A stretch of DNA of 64,000 bases from Candidula unifasciata (GCA_905116865.2 CAJHNH020008454.1:189501-253500); one strand, 5' to 3'; numbered from the stretch's first letter, positions 46,306-57,365 are shown. Translations and numbers: made by a program. Notes: a model not told the origin generated them from the letters alone.

Positions 46306-48417
46306 ATGAACCCTTCTGGACCCAAGAACTGCAACAACTGCATCAAAGCAGCACTGAAGCAAGAGAAAAAAATGGAACAAGATCCCTCTGACCTCAACGT
46401 AACAGAACACAATAAACATCAGGCTATTTATAGAAGAGAAAAACTCACATGTATCCGGACAAGATGGCAGGAAAAGACTGCAGCTCTCAACATGGAGAAA
46501 GATGGCAAAAAGCTATGGCATCTAGTAAAGAGTCTCAATGAGGAGAATAATACCAGCCATGCCCACACTGTCATCGAAGATGGTGGGAAAACTTTCATTG
46601 GTAAACAAGCAGCAAACCTGCTGGCTGATAGTTTTGCAGAGAAAAGCAAAATCTTCATGTCTAGAGCGAGAGAAGAAGAAGTGACGAGAGAACTAAGGAA
46701 AATAAATAAAAAGCAGGAAGATAACCAAGATATAATGAATAAACTCTTCAGTCACCAAGAACTTGAATGCGCATTAAGAAACCTTAAGAAAAGGAAGGCA
46801 CCTGGACCTGATCGAATAACAAACGAAATGATAGTACACTTGGGACCAGCTGGTAGGCAACGACTCTTAGACCTTATAAACCAATCCTGGGCCCAGGGAA
46901 TACTTCCTAAGGAATGGAAGGAGGCAGAAATAGTTCCCATAGCCAAGAAAGGAAAGCCCAAGGAAAACAAATCCAGTTACCGCCCCATAGGCTGCCTTGG
47001 AAAGACCATGGAAAGATTAGTGAACAACAGGTTACTAAATTTCCTAGAAGAAAACAAGATACTGGATGACAGCCAATCAGGCTTCAGGAGATACAGAAGC
47101 ACTGATGACCAAACCTCTTATCTCACACAGAAAATTGAAGATGCTTTCCAGAAAAAATACAAACTGCTGGCTACTTTCTTCGACCTGACCAAAGCCTTTG
47201 ATAAGGTCAGGAAGAAAGGACTCTTGCTAAAACTAGCACACTGTGGGATAAAAGGGCATATGTTTGCCTTAAATAGAGACTTCCTTTACAGACGCTGTGC
47301 AAGAGTCAGACTGGAAGATCACAAGAGTAAGCTGGTCAGGTTACAAGAAGGTGTCCCACAGGGAGGTGTTATATCTCCTACCCTGTTTATTCTTTTCATC
47401 AATGACCTCCCAAAACAGTTCACGACTCACATTCACAAGGCGCTACACACAGATGACCTGGCCATATGGACTCAAGCTGAACATATAGGAACAACTAAAA
47501 CAAGAATGCAGGAAGCTATAAATACAGTTAAGAAATGGACAGACTTTTGGGGAGTCACAATAAACCAGACCAAAACAGTCTCAACTATATTCTCTCTTTC
47601 CACAAAGCCAGAACAAGTTGATCTGTACCTAGAAGACAACATCCTTCCAAAAGAGGATAACCCCACATATTTGGGAGTAAAATTTGACAAAAGGCTAACA
47701 TGGGGCTCCCACATTGAAGACACCCAAAGGAAAGCTACCCTGAGGCTCAGACTTATGAAGAAACTTACTGGAACAAGCTGGGGTGCAGATGCCAACACTG
47801 TACAACGAGTATACACAGGATACGTACGACCAAAACTGGAGTATGGCATGGGAGCATACTCCACTGCAGCCAAATCAAACCTACACAAACTGGATAAAAT
47901 ACAGAACACTGGTCTCAGAATCATCACTGGAGGTATGAGAAGCACACCAATTAATGAACTGGAGGCAACCTGTGGCCTCGAGAGCTTGAGCCTTCGAAGG
48001 GAAGAAAAGGTGCTTACCCTAACAGAAAAATTTAAACGCATGAACAACAACCCCATGCACAGAATAGCAAATAACTTAACCAAAAACCGACTGAAAAGAC
48101 AAAGCTTTCACCATCTATTAAAATTATACTACACAAAAAACAGTGACATCCTTTCTAAAGATCCTTCAACATGGGAAATGATACAGGCATACAGCATAAA
48201 CCTACAGCCTAAATATACAGTCACAACAACAATTCCAGGCATAGACAATAAGGCTGAAGAGTGTGACCTAGTACTGCGTGCAAAGACCCTTGAACATGTC
48301 TACAACTGTTATCCAAAACCCGAATGGACAACGTTTACACCGATGGATCATTGGAGGGAGCAGACAAAAATGGAGGAGCTGGATCGGTCATCATGCTGCA
48401 AGATGGGACCACAGTAG
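46306..48417 (+). pseudogene. Reverse transcriptase ORF of the I/Nimb-like LINE (defective)
   Basis: 703 codons from the first Met; the same frame is open about 60 codons further 5', so the true protein is 5'-truncated. Residues 1-150 form the endonuclease-RT linker (WQEKT, KDGKKLWHLVKSLN). RT blocks in order: KAPGPD (about 165), SSYRPIG, SGFRRYRSTDDQ, FFDLTKAFDKV, GVPQGGVISPTLF, then HTDD at 47446-47457 where active elements have Tyr/Phe-Ala-Asp-Asp, then thumb motifs. The two catalytic Asp remain but the first two residues of the box are changed. The frame leaves the element at the RNase H border, where YTDGS (48336) is in another frame. Both facts indicate a dead copy. Confidence 0.85.
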
Positions 48418-48915
48418 AAACGTCATGCGCCTCTGGAAGACTCTCAACAAACTTCAGAGCAGCAAGCAATTTTTGATTCAGCCAAAGTGCTCGGGTAAAG
48501 AAAAATTAAAAACAGCAAAATTGTTTTCCTTTGTGACTGCATGTCAGTCCTCCAGGCGACTCAAAAGGATCCACGAGACAACATGGAAAGAGAACTGACC
48601 CGTCAGCTAAACAGACTTACAGAAAACAATCAAATTGTTCTCCAGTGGATCCTGGCTCATTGCGGCATACCAGTAAATGAGTTAGCAGACAGAATTGAAA
48701 AAAAATGGAACAAAGGAGAAACAACACGCCCATTCATTGTCATTACCAGAAATCAGAACACTTATCAAAGGGAAAATACAAGGGAATGTGGAGAGAACAA
48801 ACCAACAGTGAACATCCACAAGACCCCATCAGCAGACTCAACAGAAAGCAACATACAACAATTTTCCGTCTACGAACAGGACACTGCAGGCTTAACTACG
48901 ACATGCATAAAATAA
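48318..48915 (+). pseudogene. Broken RNase H domain of the I/Nimb-like LINE
   Basis: In the frame of 48336 the start of an RNase HI fold is visible (VYTDGS, then GADKNGGAGSV), ending at a TGA near 48474. The domain resumes in a different frame with SVLQATQKDP and ends with the WILAHCGIP..NELAD block (His-containing C-terminal motif) near 48645-48690. At least two frameshifts lie between. In an intact element this domain removes RNA from the cDNA hybrid. Confidence 0.8.
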
Positions 48916-49159
48916 AGATTGTACAGTCCCCGCAGTGTGCCTGTCAAACAGAACCCCAAACACCTGAGCACATTTTGCAGACCTGCCCACTCTAATTGCA
49001 ACTTCAAAAAGACACCTGGCCTCAAGAGCAAAGAGTGCAGAGCAAGCTATGGGGAACCATGCAGGACCTGCAGCTGACATGCGAGTTCATAGAGGCAACC
49101 CACCTGATGGTCTGATCTGAGCATATGAAACCGAACACAAAGAAGAAGAAGAAGAAGTT

Positions 49160-49744
49160 GGAGGATTTCACTTCACATTGTCTCAAGAGTTCATGTTTAC
49201 AAAAATATATGCTTACAGAGGACTAATAATAATATGTCCCTGCTGGGACCTAAACCATGTTACATGTTAACTAAATGGTAATCTTTAGCAAGTTTGTGTA
49301 AGAGATGTTTTACTGTGTGTGTATGTCTATATTGTGCTGAGTGATAAGTAAATATAACTATATATTTGAAACAATATGTAATGTATAAATATATACTTAA
49401 AAAACGTGCATCTAACATGGTTGGGGGGAGGGGCCTTAGACACCCTACACATTTTTTATGCTATTTCAACCTAAATTATTGGCCGGGGGTGGGTGGGGGG
49501 GAGCCCTTATGGTCCAGCACCTAGGCTAAAGACAAATTATTCTAGCAAAATTATTCTGTCAAAAAGTATTTTGCAAGAACAAAACTTTCTATACAATGTA
49601 TCAAGTACTAAAGTTGTAATATAAAATCAGGATAATATACAAACAAATCACATATGCAAGGATGGATAGTATAATGTGAATGTCAGAACTATCTGGAGAG
49701 TAACATTTATAAAATCTTTGCAATATTAAGAAGCTAAAAGTAGT
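49160..49744. other. Unrecognised AT-rich stretch
   Basis: No open frame or repeat family recognised. Confidence 0.4.
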
Positions 49745-49998
49745 CAAAGTAAAGGACCCTTTTCTACACCTTTCAGGCGTATTGGGTATATAGGGCTAGA
49801 CCTATATTTTATAGACCAAACTGTACTTGGTGGGTGATGTAGCCTTTACTTCCCAGGACTTACCTGGTACCCACTCAAGGCTCGGTTGACCTGAGAACCT
49901 AGGAAATGTTTGAAAAAAATTCAGCCCTTGTCAAGAACCGAACCCACGACCTTCGGATCCAAGGGGAGCGTCTAGCTGCTAGACAACGGAAGCTAAAA
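49745..49998 (-). repeat. SINE family B
   Basis: AAAGTAAAGGACCC tail, AGACCTATATTTTATAGACC, CACTCAAGGCTCGGTTGACC, CCGAACCCACGACCTTCGG box B complement. Faces the copy at 50095 in inverted orientation. Confidence 0.78.
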
Positions 49999-50094
49999 CT
50001 AGACAAAAATAAATATCCAATATGGGGAAAGGGGGTGGGAAAGGGGGGTAGAGTTTGAGAAATCAGTACATATCCGAGTTATAATCCAGACAGG

Positions 50095-50368
50095 GAGTCG
50101 CCACGGCAGAGAGGTTAGACGCGTGCCGCGGATTGGAAGGTCCTGGGTTCGCTCCCTGGAGGAGCCAGACTTTTCTTCAAAAATGACCTTGGCTTCCAGG
50201 TAGACCCAGCCTTGAGTGGGTACCGGGTACAGTCCCAGAACGTAGAGGCGGCTGGCGTGATGCTGACCACATCACCCATCTTGTGCTGTTGGTCTATAAT
50301 ATACAGGTCTAGCCCTATATGCCTAAAGGAGTGGAACAGGGTCCTTTACTTCACTTACTATAACCCAG
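50095..50368 (+). repeat. tRNA-derived SINE family B, full length
   Basis: GGAGTCGCCACGGCAGAGAGG head, GGGTTCGCTCCC box B, AGACCCAGCCTTGAGTGGG body, GTCCTTTACTTCACTT tail. Nuclear receptor-independent location. Confidence 0.8.
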
Positions 50369-50487
50369 ACAGCTTTAAAATGAAATTACTGGCTTAATAA
50401 CAACCAAGGTTTGTTTTCGCGGTTTACAGTGCCCACACTTGTTTAGGCATCATTGTTCCAGCGCTGCTGTATTAGGATACTGTTTAA

Positions 50488-51560
50488 GTGAGTAGACACT
50501 GTGTTGTGAGTGAGTAGACACTGTGTTGTGAGTGAGTAGACACTGTGTTGTGAAAGAGTAGACACTATGTCATGAGTGAGTAGACACTGTGTTGTGAGTG
50601 AGCAGACACTGTTGTGAGTGAGCAGACACTGTTGTGAGTGAGCAGACACTGTTGTGAGTGAGCAGATACTGTGTTGTGAGTGAGCAGACACTGTTGTGAG
50701 TGAGCAGAAACTGTGTTGTGAGTGAGCAGACACTGTTGTGAGTGAGCAGATATTGTGTTGTGAGTGAGCAGACACTGTTGTGAGTGAGCAGACACTGTTG
50801 TGAGTGAGCAGATACTGTGTTGTGAGTGAGCAGATACTGTGTTGTGAGTGAGCAGAAACTGTGTTGTGAGTGAGCAGATATTGTGTTGTGAGTGAGCAGA
50901 AACTGTGTTGTGAGTGAGCAGACACTGTGTCGTGAGTGAGCAGATACTGTGTTGTGATTGAGCAGATACTGTGTTGTGATTGAGCAGATACTGTGTTGTG
51001 AGTGAGCAGATACTGTGTTGTGAGTGAGCAGAAACTGTGTTGTGAGTGAGCAGATATTGTGTTGTGAGTGAGCAGAAACTGTGTTGTGAGTGAGCAGACA
51101 CTGTGTCGTGAGTGAGCAGATACTGTGTTGTGATTGAGCAGATACTGTGTTGTGATTGAGCAGATACTGTGTTGTGAGTGAGCAGATACTGTGTCGTGAG
51201 TGAGCAGATACTGTGTTGTGATTGAGCAGATACTGTGTTGTGAGTGAGCAGATACTGTGTTGTGAGTGAGTAGAAACTGTGTCGTGAGTGACCAGAAACT
51301 GTGTCGTGAGTGACCAGATACTGTGTTGTGAGTGAGCAGAAACTGTGTCGCGAGTGAGCAGAAACTGTGTCGTGAGTGAGCACATACTGTGTTGTGAGTG
51401 AGCAGATACTGTGCTGTGAGTAAGACACTGTGTAGTATTGAGTATACACCCTGTGGTGACCTAACAGACACTATTGAGAGTGTGTAGACACTGTGTTGTG
51501 AGTGTGTAGACAATGTGTTGTAAGTGACTAGACACTGTTTTGTGAGTGAACACAGTGTAG
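50488..51560. repeat. 22-bp minisatellite, about 48 units
   Basis: Unit GAGTGAGCAGATACTGTGTTGT, with 19-bp variants lacking GTG-type trimers. On minus it has no stop codon in any of the three frames over about 0.8 kb, which explains the long overlapping open frames; no gene is implied. Confidence 0.9.
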
Positions 51561-51754
51561 CGAGTGAGTAAAGTAAGAGCGGGTCAGCGACACAACAGGA
51601 ATTTGAGGCCAGACTCGTATTTGTACAAACCAATTGGCTTTGGATGTGTTATGTGGTCCACATCATGCCGACCACCTCTACTTCCAACACATCAAAAGGT
51701 AATGGCAGCTGCAATTCTACCTTATCACTCTTAAAAAGATGGCAGGTAAAACCA

Positions 51755-51900
51755 GGTAAGGTCCTGAGAAGTGAAGGTGGTCAGCGCGATGTTGACCATA
51801 TCACCCATCAAGTGCCAGCTGGTCTAAAATATAAGTCTAGCTCTATATATTCAGCCCACCTGACAGCGTGGATAAGGGTCCTTTACCTATACTCATGCAA
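51755..51900 (+). repeat. SINE family B, 3' half
   Basis: GAAGTGAAGGTGGTCAGCGC, CATATCACCCATCAAGTGCC, GGATAAGGGTCCTTTACCT. An inverted partial copy (GATGTGTTATGTGGTCCACATCATGCCG) lies at 51630-51685. Confidence 0.65.
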
Positions 51901-51909
51901 ATCTCAGGT

Positions 51910-52105
51910 AAAACAAAATACTGATAGTTGTAGAAGAAGGAACTAGACTTAACAAAAATATTGATAGTTGTAGAAGAATGGCAGAATTTAGGAACTAGAC
52001 TTAACAAAAATATTGATAGTTGTAGAAGAAGGGCAGAATTTAGGAACTAGACTCAACAAAAATACTGATAGTTGTAGAAGAAGGGGCAGAATTTAGGAAC
52101 TAGAC
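51910..52105. repeat. 57-bp tandem repeat, about 3.5 units
   Basis: Unit AAAATATTGATAGTTGTAG, AAGAAGGGCAGAATTTAGG, AACTAGACTTAAC. The last unit ends at the TTAA used by the MITE at 52110. Confidence 0.88.
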
Positions 52106-52109
52106 TTAA

Positions 52110-52247
52110 CTCTTTGAGTCCCAGGGGGTTTAGCATCACAGGCCCAAGGGGTAGTCAAGAAAGACATAAAATCGGCGCATCTTGTGTTTATTGGGCTTCT
52201 ATGAAGGAGTCTATGAATGTATAATGCGTTCCTTGGGACTCAAAGAG
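52110..52247. mobile_element. TTAA-flanked MITE, second copy
   Basis: 138 bp between TTAA at 52106-52109 and 52248-52251, same inverted termini and interior (TTTAGCATCACAGGCCCA, GGGCTTCTA) as 45498-45636. Same orientation. Directly follows the 57-bp tandem repeat. Confidence 0.82.
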
Positions 52248-52371
52248 TTAAGTGTGAAAATAGTAAGCAAATGAGGCTGATGAAGATAGAGAAAGGGGTC
52301 AGTGAAAAGGCTGAGCCGTTAGGTAACAGATACAATTAATAATAGTAACAATAATAATATTAATATATAAA

Positions 52372-52652
52372 CATCTCCTCGTGTGGGTTCCGGGGCCCTA
52401 TTATAGGGGGGAAAACACGAATAGACCCACTGCTTACCCAAAAGCATGTCGTAAGAGATAAATAATTTAGAGCTTCCTTCGAAGTCAGAGTGCATCTGCC
52501 TGAGAGGCAAGGAACCAACAGTCTGCATACAAATGAGTCAGATCTGTAAAACGGATGCACATGCAACACTTAGGTTCTGGAACAGGACTATTGTCCAAAA
52601 GTGGATGAACAACCAGAACTTTCCATGAACACGCGAAGAAGAAGAAAAAGAT
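52372..52652 (+). repeat. Retroposon family D with GAA tail
   Basis: CGTGTGGGTTCCGGGGCCC, TGCATCTGCCTGAGAGGCAAGG, AACACGCGAAGAAGAAGAAAAAG. Well preserved. Confidence 0.8.
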
Positions 52653-52659
52653 ATACAAA

Positions 52660-53083
52660 CATCAACTTCAATCTCACCATAATGTCACAGAAGATTGGAG
52701 AGTCGTGATGGGTAAAAGGTCAAGACTAAAGAACCTATTCGACCACTCCCACTGTTAAGATTAACATTATAATAGTTAAAGTGCAGTTTACAAGAACGGC
52801 CGGTCTCCCATCCGATCACTACTGCGTAGTCAAAATTCAAGGACACGATCTCACTGCCTATCCCGACTAAAGAGATGTGTACTTACTTGTCTCTGTGTGT
52901 TTTTATATGATATGACATGTGCTAATGTTATATCGTAGTATTACTGCTCCATAAAGAAGAGGTAATCTTTGTATGATACAAGTCACCGTACAATGTCATT
53001 CACCGTACACTTTACTTGTACTTGTCAAAGAAAATAGTAGAAATAGAAAAACACGACAACACGTAAGCTAAACAACCCCTTAC
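52660..53083. other. Unrecognised, downstream side of the candidate promoter
   Basis: Contains ACGGCCGGTCTCCCATCCGATCAC (52797-52820), the type of motif seen at 5S rRNA gene 3' ends or 5S-derived SINEs; too short to call. Confidence 0.3.
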
Positions 53084-53583
53084 CTTAATTACTAATTCGT
53101 CAAAAAAAAACAAATTAACTATAATGATGACAATCTCTCCCCCAACAAAGTGTTTACATAATAAGAGCACAACACTTAAATCAACCATCACGATTTCCTA
53201 AAATGTGTCACAACACCATCAGCGACCTTCCTGTAGCTGCAAACGGGGCAAAATAAAATATGTCCGCGATGTTGTTGTGTGATGTCGACAAAACACAGAA
53301 AACCCTGCCGAACTCTATCACTGACCTACTTACTGTCCCTCTAAATCTCAGATCGTATGTGTTACAGTTCATCCAACTGCTTGGTCCAGACCAAGAAGAG
53401 CCTAGAAGTCAATGATGAGTCTTTGAAGATTTTCACCAGGAACAAAAACGACAACACACACAGTTTGTTGGCACCTCACTTATTTGTGAGACCTAGAACG
53501 TGACCTTTGACCCGTCGATACTCGTCAGCTCCACGATGAGAAAAACAACCTGGCGCAGTGGTCACGTGATGGCTATTTATAGC
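53084..53583 (-). promoter_or_regulatory. Candidate promoter and 5'UTR exon of the nuclear receptor gene
   Basis: A stretch without recognisable repeats. On the minus strand it reads GCTATAAATAGC (53583-53572), a good TATA box, with an E-box GTCACGTGAT on the plus strand at 53561-53570. A perfect DR1 element (plus TGACCTTTGACCC, 53501-53513; minus GGGTCAAAGGTCA) follows. Downstream on the minus strand are two good donors, ACA|GTAAGT near 53337 and AAG|GTAAGG at 53083, which could splice to the acceptor near 42598. Known: DR1 is bound by RXR heterodimers, HNF4 and COUP-TF. That this is the promoter of this gene is inference from position and orientation only. Confidence 0.35.
53501..53513. promoter_or_regulatory. 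DR1 nuclear-receptor response element
   Basis: TGACCT-T-TGACCC on plus, which is two AGGTCA-type half sites with one base between. It lies in unique DNA 10.9 kb upstream of the nuclear receptor coding start, so auto- or cross-regulation is possible. Chance occurrence cannot be excluded. Confidence 0.4.
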
Positions 53584-54194
53584 GTTCTGGGGGTTGACAT
53601 CGATTAGTAATTCCTTCCCATCCTTGTTGGACTACTTAGGGCTTTTCAACAGGCGGCCAGGGGGCCAAATCCGGCCTGAGGAGGCCTAGTGAATGACCTG
53701 TGGATCATTACCATTTGTAGTTGTATTAAAAATGTTTCTATACTGGGGCTCGGGTATCTGAGCCGTGACGATCCCCATTTTCAACATGCTGGCCCCTGAG
53801 TCAACTAAATTCCCTGGATGTGGCTTTGTAACCGTGTATACAGTATGCCCTAGTAACACTAGTATAATTAGATTATATAGTCAAACAGGAATTCTAGGAA
53901 CTGCTTCTGTTTAATTCCCATCAGTGGGGTGTTAATCCAGCAAATTGTAACCATGGAGCATGACAACGGCTACTGATCACCACTGGTCATCGATAAATAA
54001 TAGCCCACCCAGACATTGGACTGTAGGCTGGCTACTTCTAAAATGTAGGCGTGCAGCAGTGTGACTGTTCTATATGACTGAATTGGGTTTCTAAGATTTT
54101 TAACTGCTTGATTCTTATCCATTAAATATTATATTTACAAAACACAGTCCTAGCGGTGTAACATTCTTTTTTTTTAAATACTATGAATATATAA

Positions 54195-54844
54195 GGTTAG
54201 TTGCGTATCCGGCTATCCTCCGAATAACGGGTACAAAAGATGGCGGCCACTGGCGGTCAAAAACAAGGCCTCAGTCACGTGTCCATTGCGCACTTCCGGT
54301 GACCTAATTTGCGGTTTTCCGGCGACTACCGCCACCGCCGAGGGTATCCAAACGCCGCTCACGCGGCGTGGATTGGGGCTAAACTAGATGGCTAGGACTC
54401 ATGAGCAGAGCTGCAGGAGATGCGGAAGTTGCTGCTCGTGAGTCCCAACCATCTAGTTTAGCCCCAATCCACGCCGCGTGAGTGGCATGGGGGGATATTC
54501 TCGGCGGTGGCGGTAGTCGCCGGAAAACCGCAAATTAAGTCGCCGAAAGTGCGCAATTGACACGCGACTGAGGCTCTGTTAGTTTGTTTTTGCGGCCGCT
54601 ATCTTTTGTGCCTGTTGTTCGGAGGGTAGCCGCGTATCCTTTTACAGGATGTTGCAGAAACCCCAGAAGCCCTTGGTGTGGTTTCTCTAGGCAAATTTAC
54701 GTTCAGTAGTTTGCCATTGCTTACTGGACGGTCGGGCACCTGATACCACTGTCGAAACCAACACAAGGCGTATGGCCCGCAGCTGGGATCGAACGCGGTA
54801 CCCCGACATTACGAAGCGTTCGCATCGACTTAGCCACAGAGCCA
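54195..54844 (-). repeat. tRNA-derived SINE family A, split by the foldback element
   Basis: 3' end at 54195-54210, remainder at 54632-54844. On the minus strand the head reads CTCTGTGGCTAAGTCGATGCG (box A-like) and GGGTTCGATCCC-like box B, then the body GCAATGGCAAACTACTGAACG and tail AGGATACGCAACTAACC. Confidence 0.8.
54211..54631. mobile_element. Foldback MITE nested in a SINE, 8-bp TSD
   Basis: 421 bp, almost entirely a palindrome: arms 54211-54408 and 54436-54631 with a spacer of about 27 bp. Termini GGCTATCCTCCGAA and TTCGGAGGGTAGCC. Flanked by GCGTATCC at 54203-54210 and 54632-54639; removing the element and one duplication restores family A SINE sequence (GTTGCGTATCCTTTTACAGG). GC- and CpG-rich, unlike its surroundings. 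No ORF. Superfamily uncertain; 8-bp duplications suggest hAT, P or a similar group. Confidence 0.85.
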
Positions 54845-54934
54845 ACATGAATATATACACTGTATAATTAACTTACCAATTGTCCCTGTGACAACATACG
54901 GGTATAAATTGTTAACTATTTTGCCATTCATCAT

Positions 54935-55010
54935 CATTAGGTGCCTTGCCGACTGGCGTGGGCAATCATGTCGCTCCACAATCTGTGATCTCCTACAGCA
55001 TGTTTCAGTG
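54935..55010 (-). repeat. LINE 3' tip
   Basis: CATCATCATTAGGTGCCTTGCC and GACTGGCGTGGGCAATCATG are the complement of the C-terminal codons and tail seen at 36520-36565. Confidence 0.5.
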
Positions 55011-55014
55011 TGTA

Positions 55015-56122
55015 TGCCGACACACCTCTAATTTTTTTTACCTTTACTGAAATAAAATTGGGCCGAATTGTTACGTGAAGATTTTTCCAGTGTCGCCGAC
55101 CACGGCCGAATCTGGAGAAGGCGGTGCGTGGACTAACTGTAGTAACTACCGCATTTCTACAGGTATAAAAAGCACTTGTTTTCCGAAAATATGGGATCTA
55201 GAAATAGTGCGTGTCTTATACAGTGATAGTAGATCCTAATGTAATCATATTACCTTTTTTTTAATGTTATGACATAAAATCAATGTTTTGTCCCACTTTA
55301 TTAGTAAGATTGTCTAATTATTATAGAACAGTTTTTACATAATCATAATTAAAAAAAAAAAAAAAAAGCAATATGTCAAACAATAAAAATTACATATTGG
55401 TCATTTAAAAAATTACGTGATACATAAAAATAAAATAACAGATATATACTCTGAGAATTCATTTAACACTATACCCAATTATATCCGTGAAGGCTGAACA
55501 TGGTTTTTTTGAAAAAAATTTTACTATTATTACCTGAAATCGAAGTTTTTATTTTTGTGGAAATACGGTATATTATCTGTAATGCTTGTCGCAAAAGCAA
55601 GAAAGTTTCGCATGAGATTGGTTGTCTGATCTGGTAGATAACAGCTGCAAACTAATAATAATAACAAACCGTTTAGCCTGAGAAGTGTGTTATTTGATCC
55701 GGTAGACAACAGCTGCAAAAAATAATGGTAATACTAATAATAACAACAACAATAAACAAGCCACGAGCAAGTCTGTCTAGTTCAAAACTTGGCGTATACA
55801 TGTTAAGCATACGAAAAGCAGAAGAAGAAATCATTCTGACAGCCTAAATAAACAGCCGCAGAAACTAAAGCTGAAAAAAAAGAAGGTAGGAAGTACGGTA
55901 ATTTTTTGTTTAACCAGACAGGGTGTCATACCTGCATTCTTCTTTCCACCCCCAGTAGATTATAATTCTTCAGCGCCCCCGACTTCAACCCAGTTACCGT
56001 CTGTGAATACAAATTTGGTCACATGTGTGTGCATGTGTGTTTACTTCTAATATTTGCTGTGCAATAAGTATATAAGAATGTCTTCCGTCCTCATTGCCAC
56101 TCTCCCCCTCTCCCTAAAAGTA
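55015..56122. other. Unrecognised AT-rich stretch
   Basis: A 50-bp near-duplicate (TTTGATCCGGTAGACAACAGCTGC and CTGATCTGGTAGATAACAGCTGC, 55625-55715); otherwise nothing recognised. Confidence 0.4.
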
Positions 56123-56127
56123 AAAAA

Positions 56128-56262
56128 AAAAAGGTAAAGGACCCTTTTCCACGCCTTTAGGCGTATAGGGCATATAGGGCTAGACCTATATTTTATAGAC
56201 CAATCGGCACAAGATGGGTGATAAGGTCTGTCTCACGCCGGTCGCCTTTTTTTCCGTGAACT
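56128..56262 (-). repeat. SINE family B, 3' half
   Basis: GTAAAGGACCCTTTTCCACGCC, AGACCTATATTTTATAGACC, GGTGATAAGGTCTGTCTCACG. Head missing. Confidence 0.72.
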
Positions 56263-56437
56263 CCCTCCTACCCCTATGTTTTCGTAATTTGGGGGTGTAA
56301 AAAGGGGGAGGGGGTGTCAGTTTTTTTTTTTTTTTTTTTTGTACAGAGAGTGGAACAGCAGGCACCCCCCCCCCCCAACCCTTTCCTCCGAATGTTTTAA
56401 CCTCCTTTACTCTCTATTCTCCTTTACACCCGCACTT

Positions 56438-56652
56438 TTTTTTTTAAATATCCAGAAACCATGAGCTGTTAACCCTTTTGCTCGGTACTATGGATATCGC
56501 AACTCTTCGGCCTTGATGCCATGATAAATACCGTATATCTGGGAGAAATGTGTCTTTTCTGTCTATCCTCCGGGCGTGAAGCCAGACCACAAGGAGTTCA
56601 TAACCCGGTCACCACGAAGTCGGGTTTCGCCAACTACGCTAGAGAGCCGGGC
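56438..56652 (-). repeat. SINE family C
   Basis: T run then TAAATATCCAGAAACCATGAG, GGCCTTGATGCCATGATAAAT, CACAAGGAGTTCATAACCCGG, GAGAGCCGGGC head. Confidence 0.78.
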
Positions 56653-57134
56653 TCACACCCAAACTAAATTATAATTCCTCTGTGCCCCCTCACTTCAACC
56701 TAGTTGGCGCCTCGTGCCCTGTTATTCTAATGTTTGCCACGCAACAGAAATATAAGAAAGAATGATGTCTTCCACCCCCCCTCCCCACCCCCCCCCCCTC
56801 CCCCCAATCCCTTTACTTTATCATGTACTTCATACACCAGAGCACTTAAAATTACAGTAAAACCTTCTTTACGCGAACTCGATTAAGACGAACACTCGGC
56901 TAACTAATAAAATTGTGATCCCAGCAGATATGTTTTATAATTGTGATCCCAGATGGGATTTTTTTTTTTTTTGTGATCCCAGCAGGGATGTTTTTTTTAA
57001 TTAACATTATTATTATTTGTTCCCGGTAAGTACCGATTATTCATAACACCAGCTCGATTTTCGATTATCTGGAATTTGGTCTAATGAGGCTTTACTGTAG
57101 TCTATTTTTACAAAGAGCACTGCTGTAATGTTGA

Positions 57135-57365
57135 GTTGGCGGCTACACGGCCGCCTGCGAATCAGAAGGTTGTGGGTTTGCGTCCTGACGGAGCCGGTCC
57201 TTTTTTTTTAATGATCTTGACTCCCAGGTCGACCCAGCCTTGAGTGGGTACCGGGTGCAGTCCTTGGAAGTAAAGACAGCCAGCGACACACCAAATGCCG
57301 AATATATATCTAGCCCTATATTCACAATATGCCTAAAAGGTGTGGATAAGAAACTTTTACTTTTA
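57135..57365 (+). repeat. SINE family B
   Basis: GTTGGCGGCTACACGGCCGC head, GTTGTGGGTTTGCGTCC box B, GGTCGACCCAGCCTTGAGTGG body, AAAAGGTGTGGATAAG tail. Confidence 0.72.

Larger units (their letters stand above)
46127..49157 (+). mobile_element. I/Nimb-like non-LTR retrotransposon, 5'-truncated, degenerate
   Basis: One element: frame open from about 46127, RT to 48417, frameshifted RNase H to about 48715, a Cys-rich C-terminal segment (CACQ...HILQTC) near 48940-48995, then 3'UTR and a (GAA) tail at 49140-49157. The endonuclease part is missing, as is usual after incomplete target-primed reverse transcription. The RNase H domain downstream of the RT and the linker before it place it with the I/Nimb group. 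It lies upstream of the nuclear receptor coding start in the opposite orientation. Confidence 0.85.

Noticed and set aside
50443..51633. 396-codon minus open frame as a repetitive secreted protein
   Set aside because: Two other minus frames are equally open and the unit is a stop-free 22-mer; no signal peptide or start context supports it.
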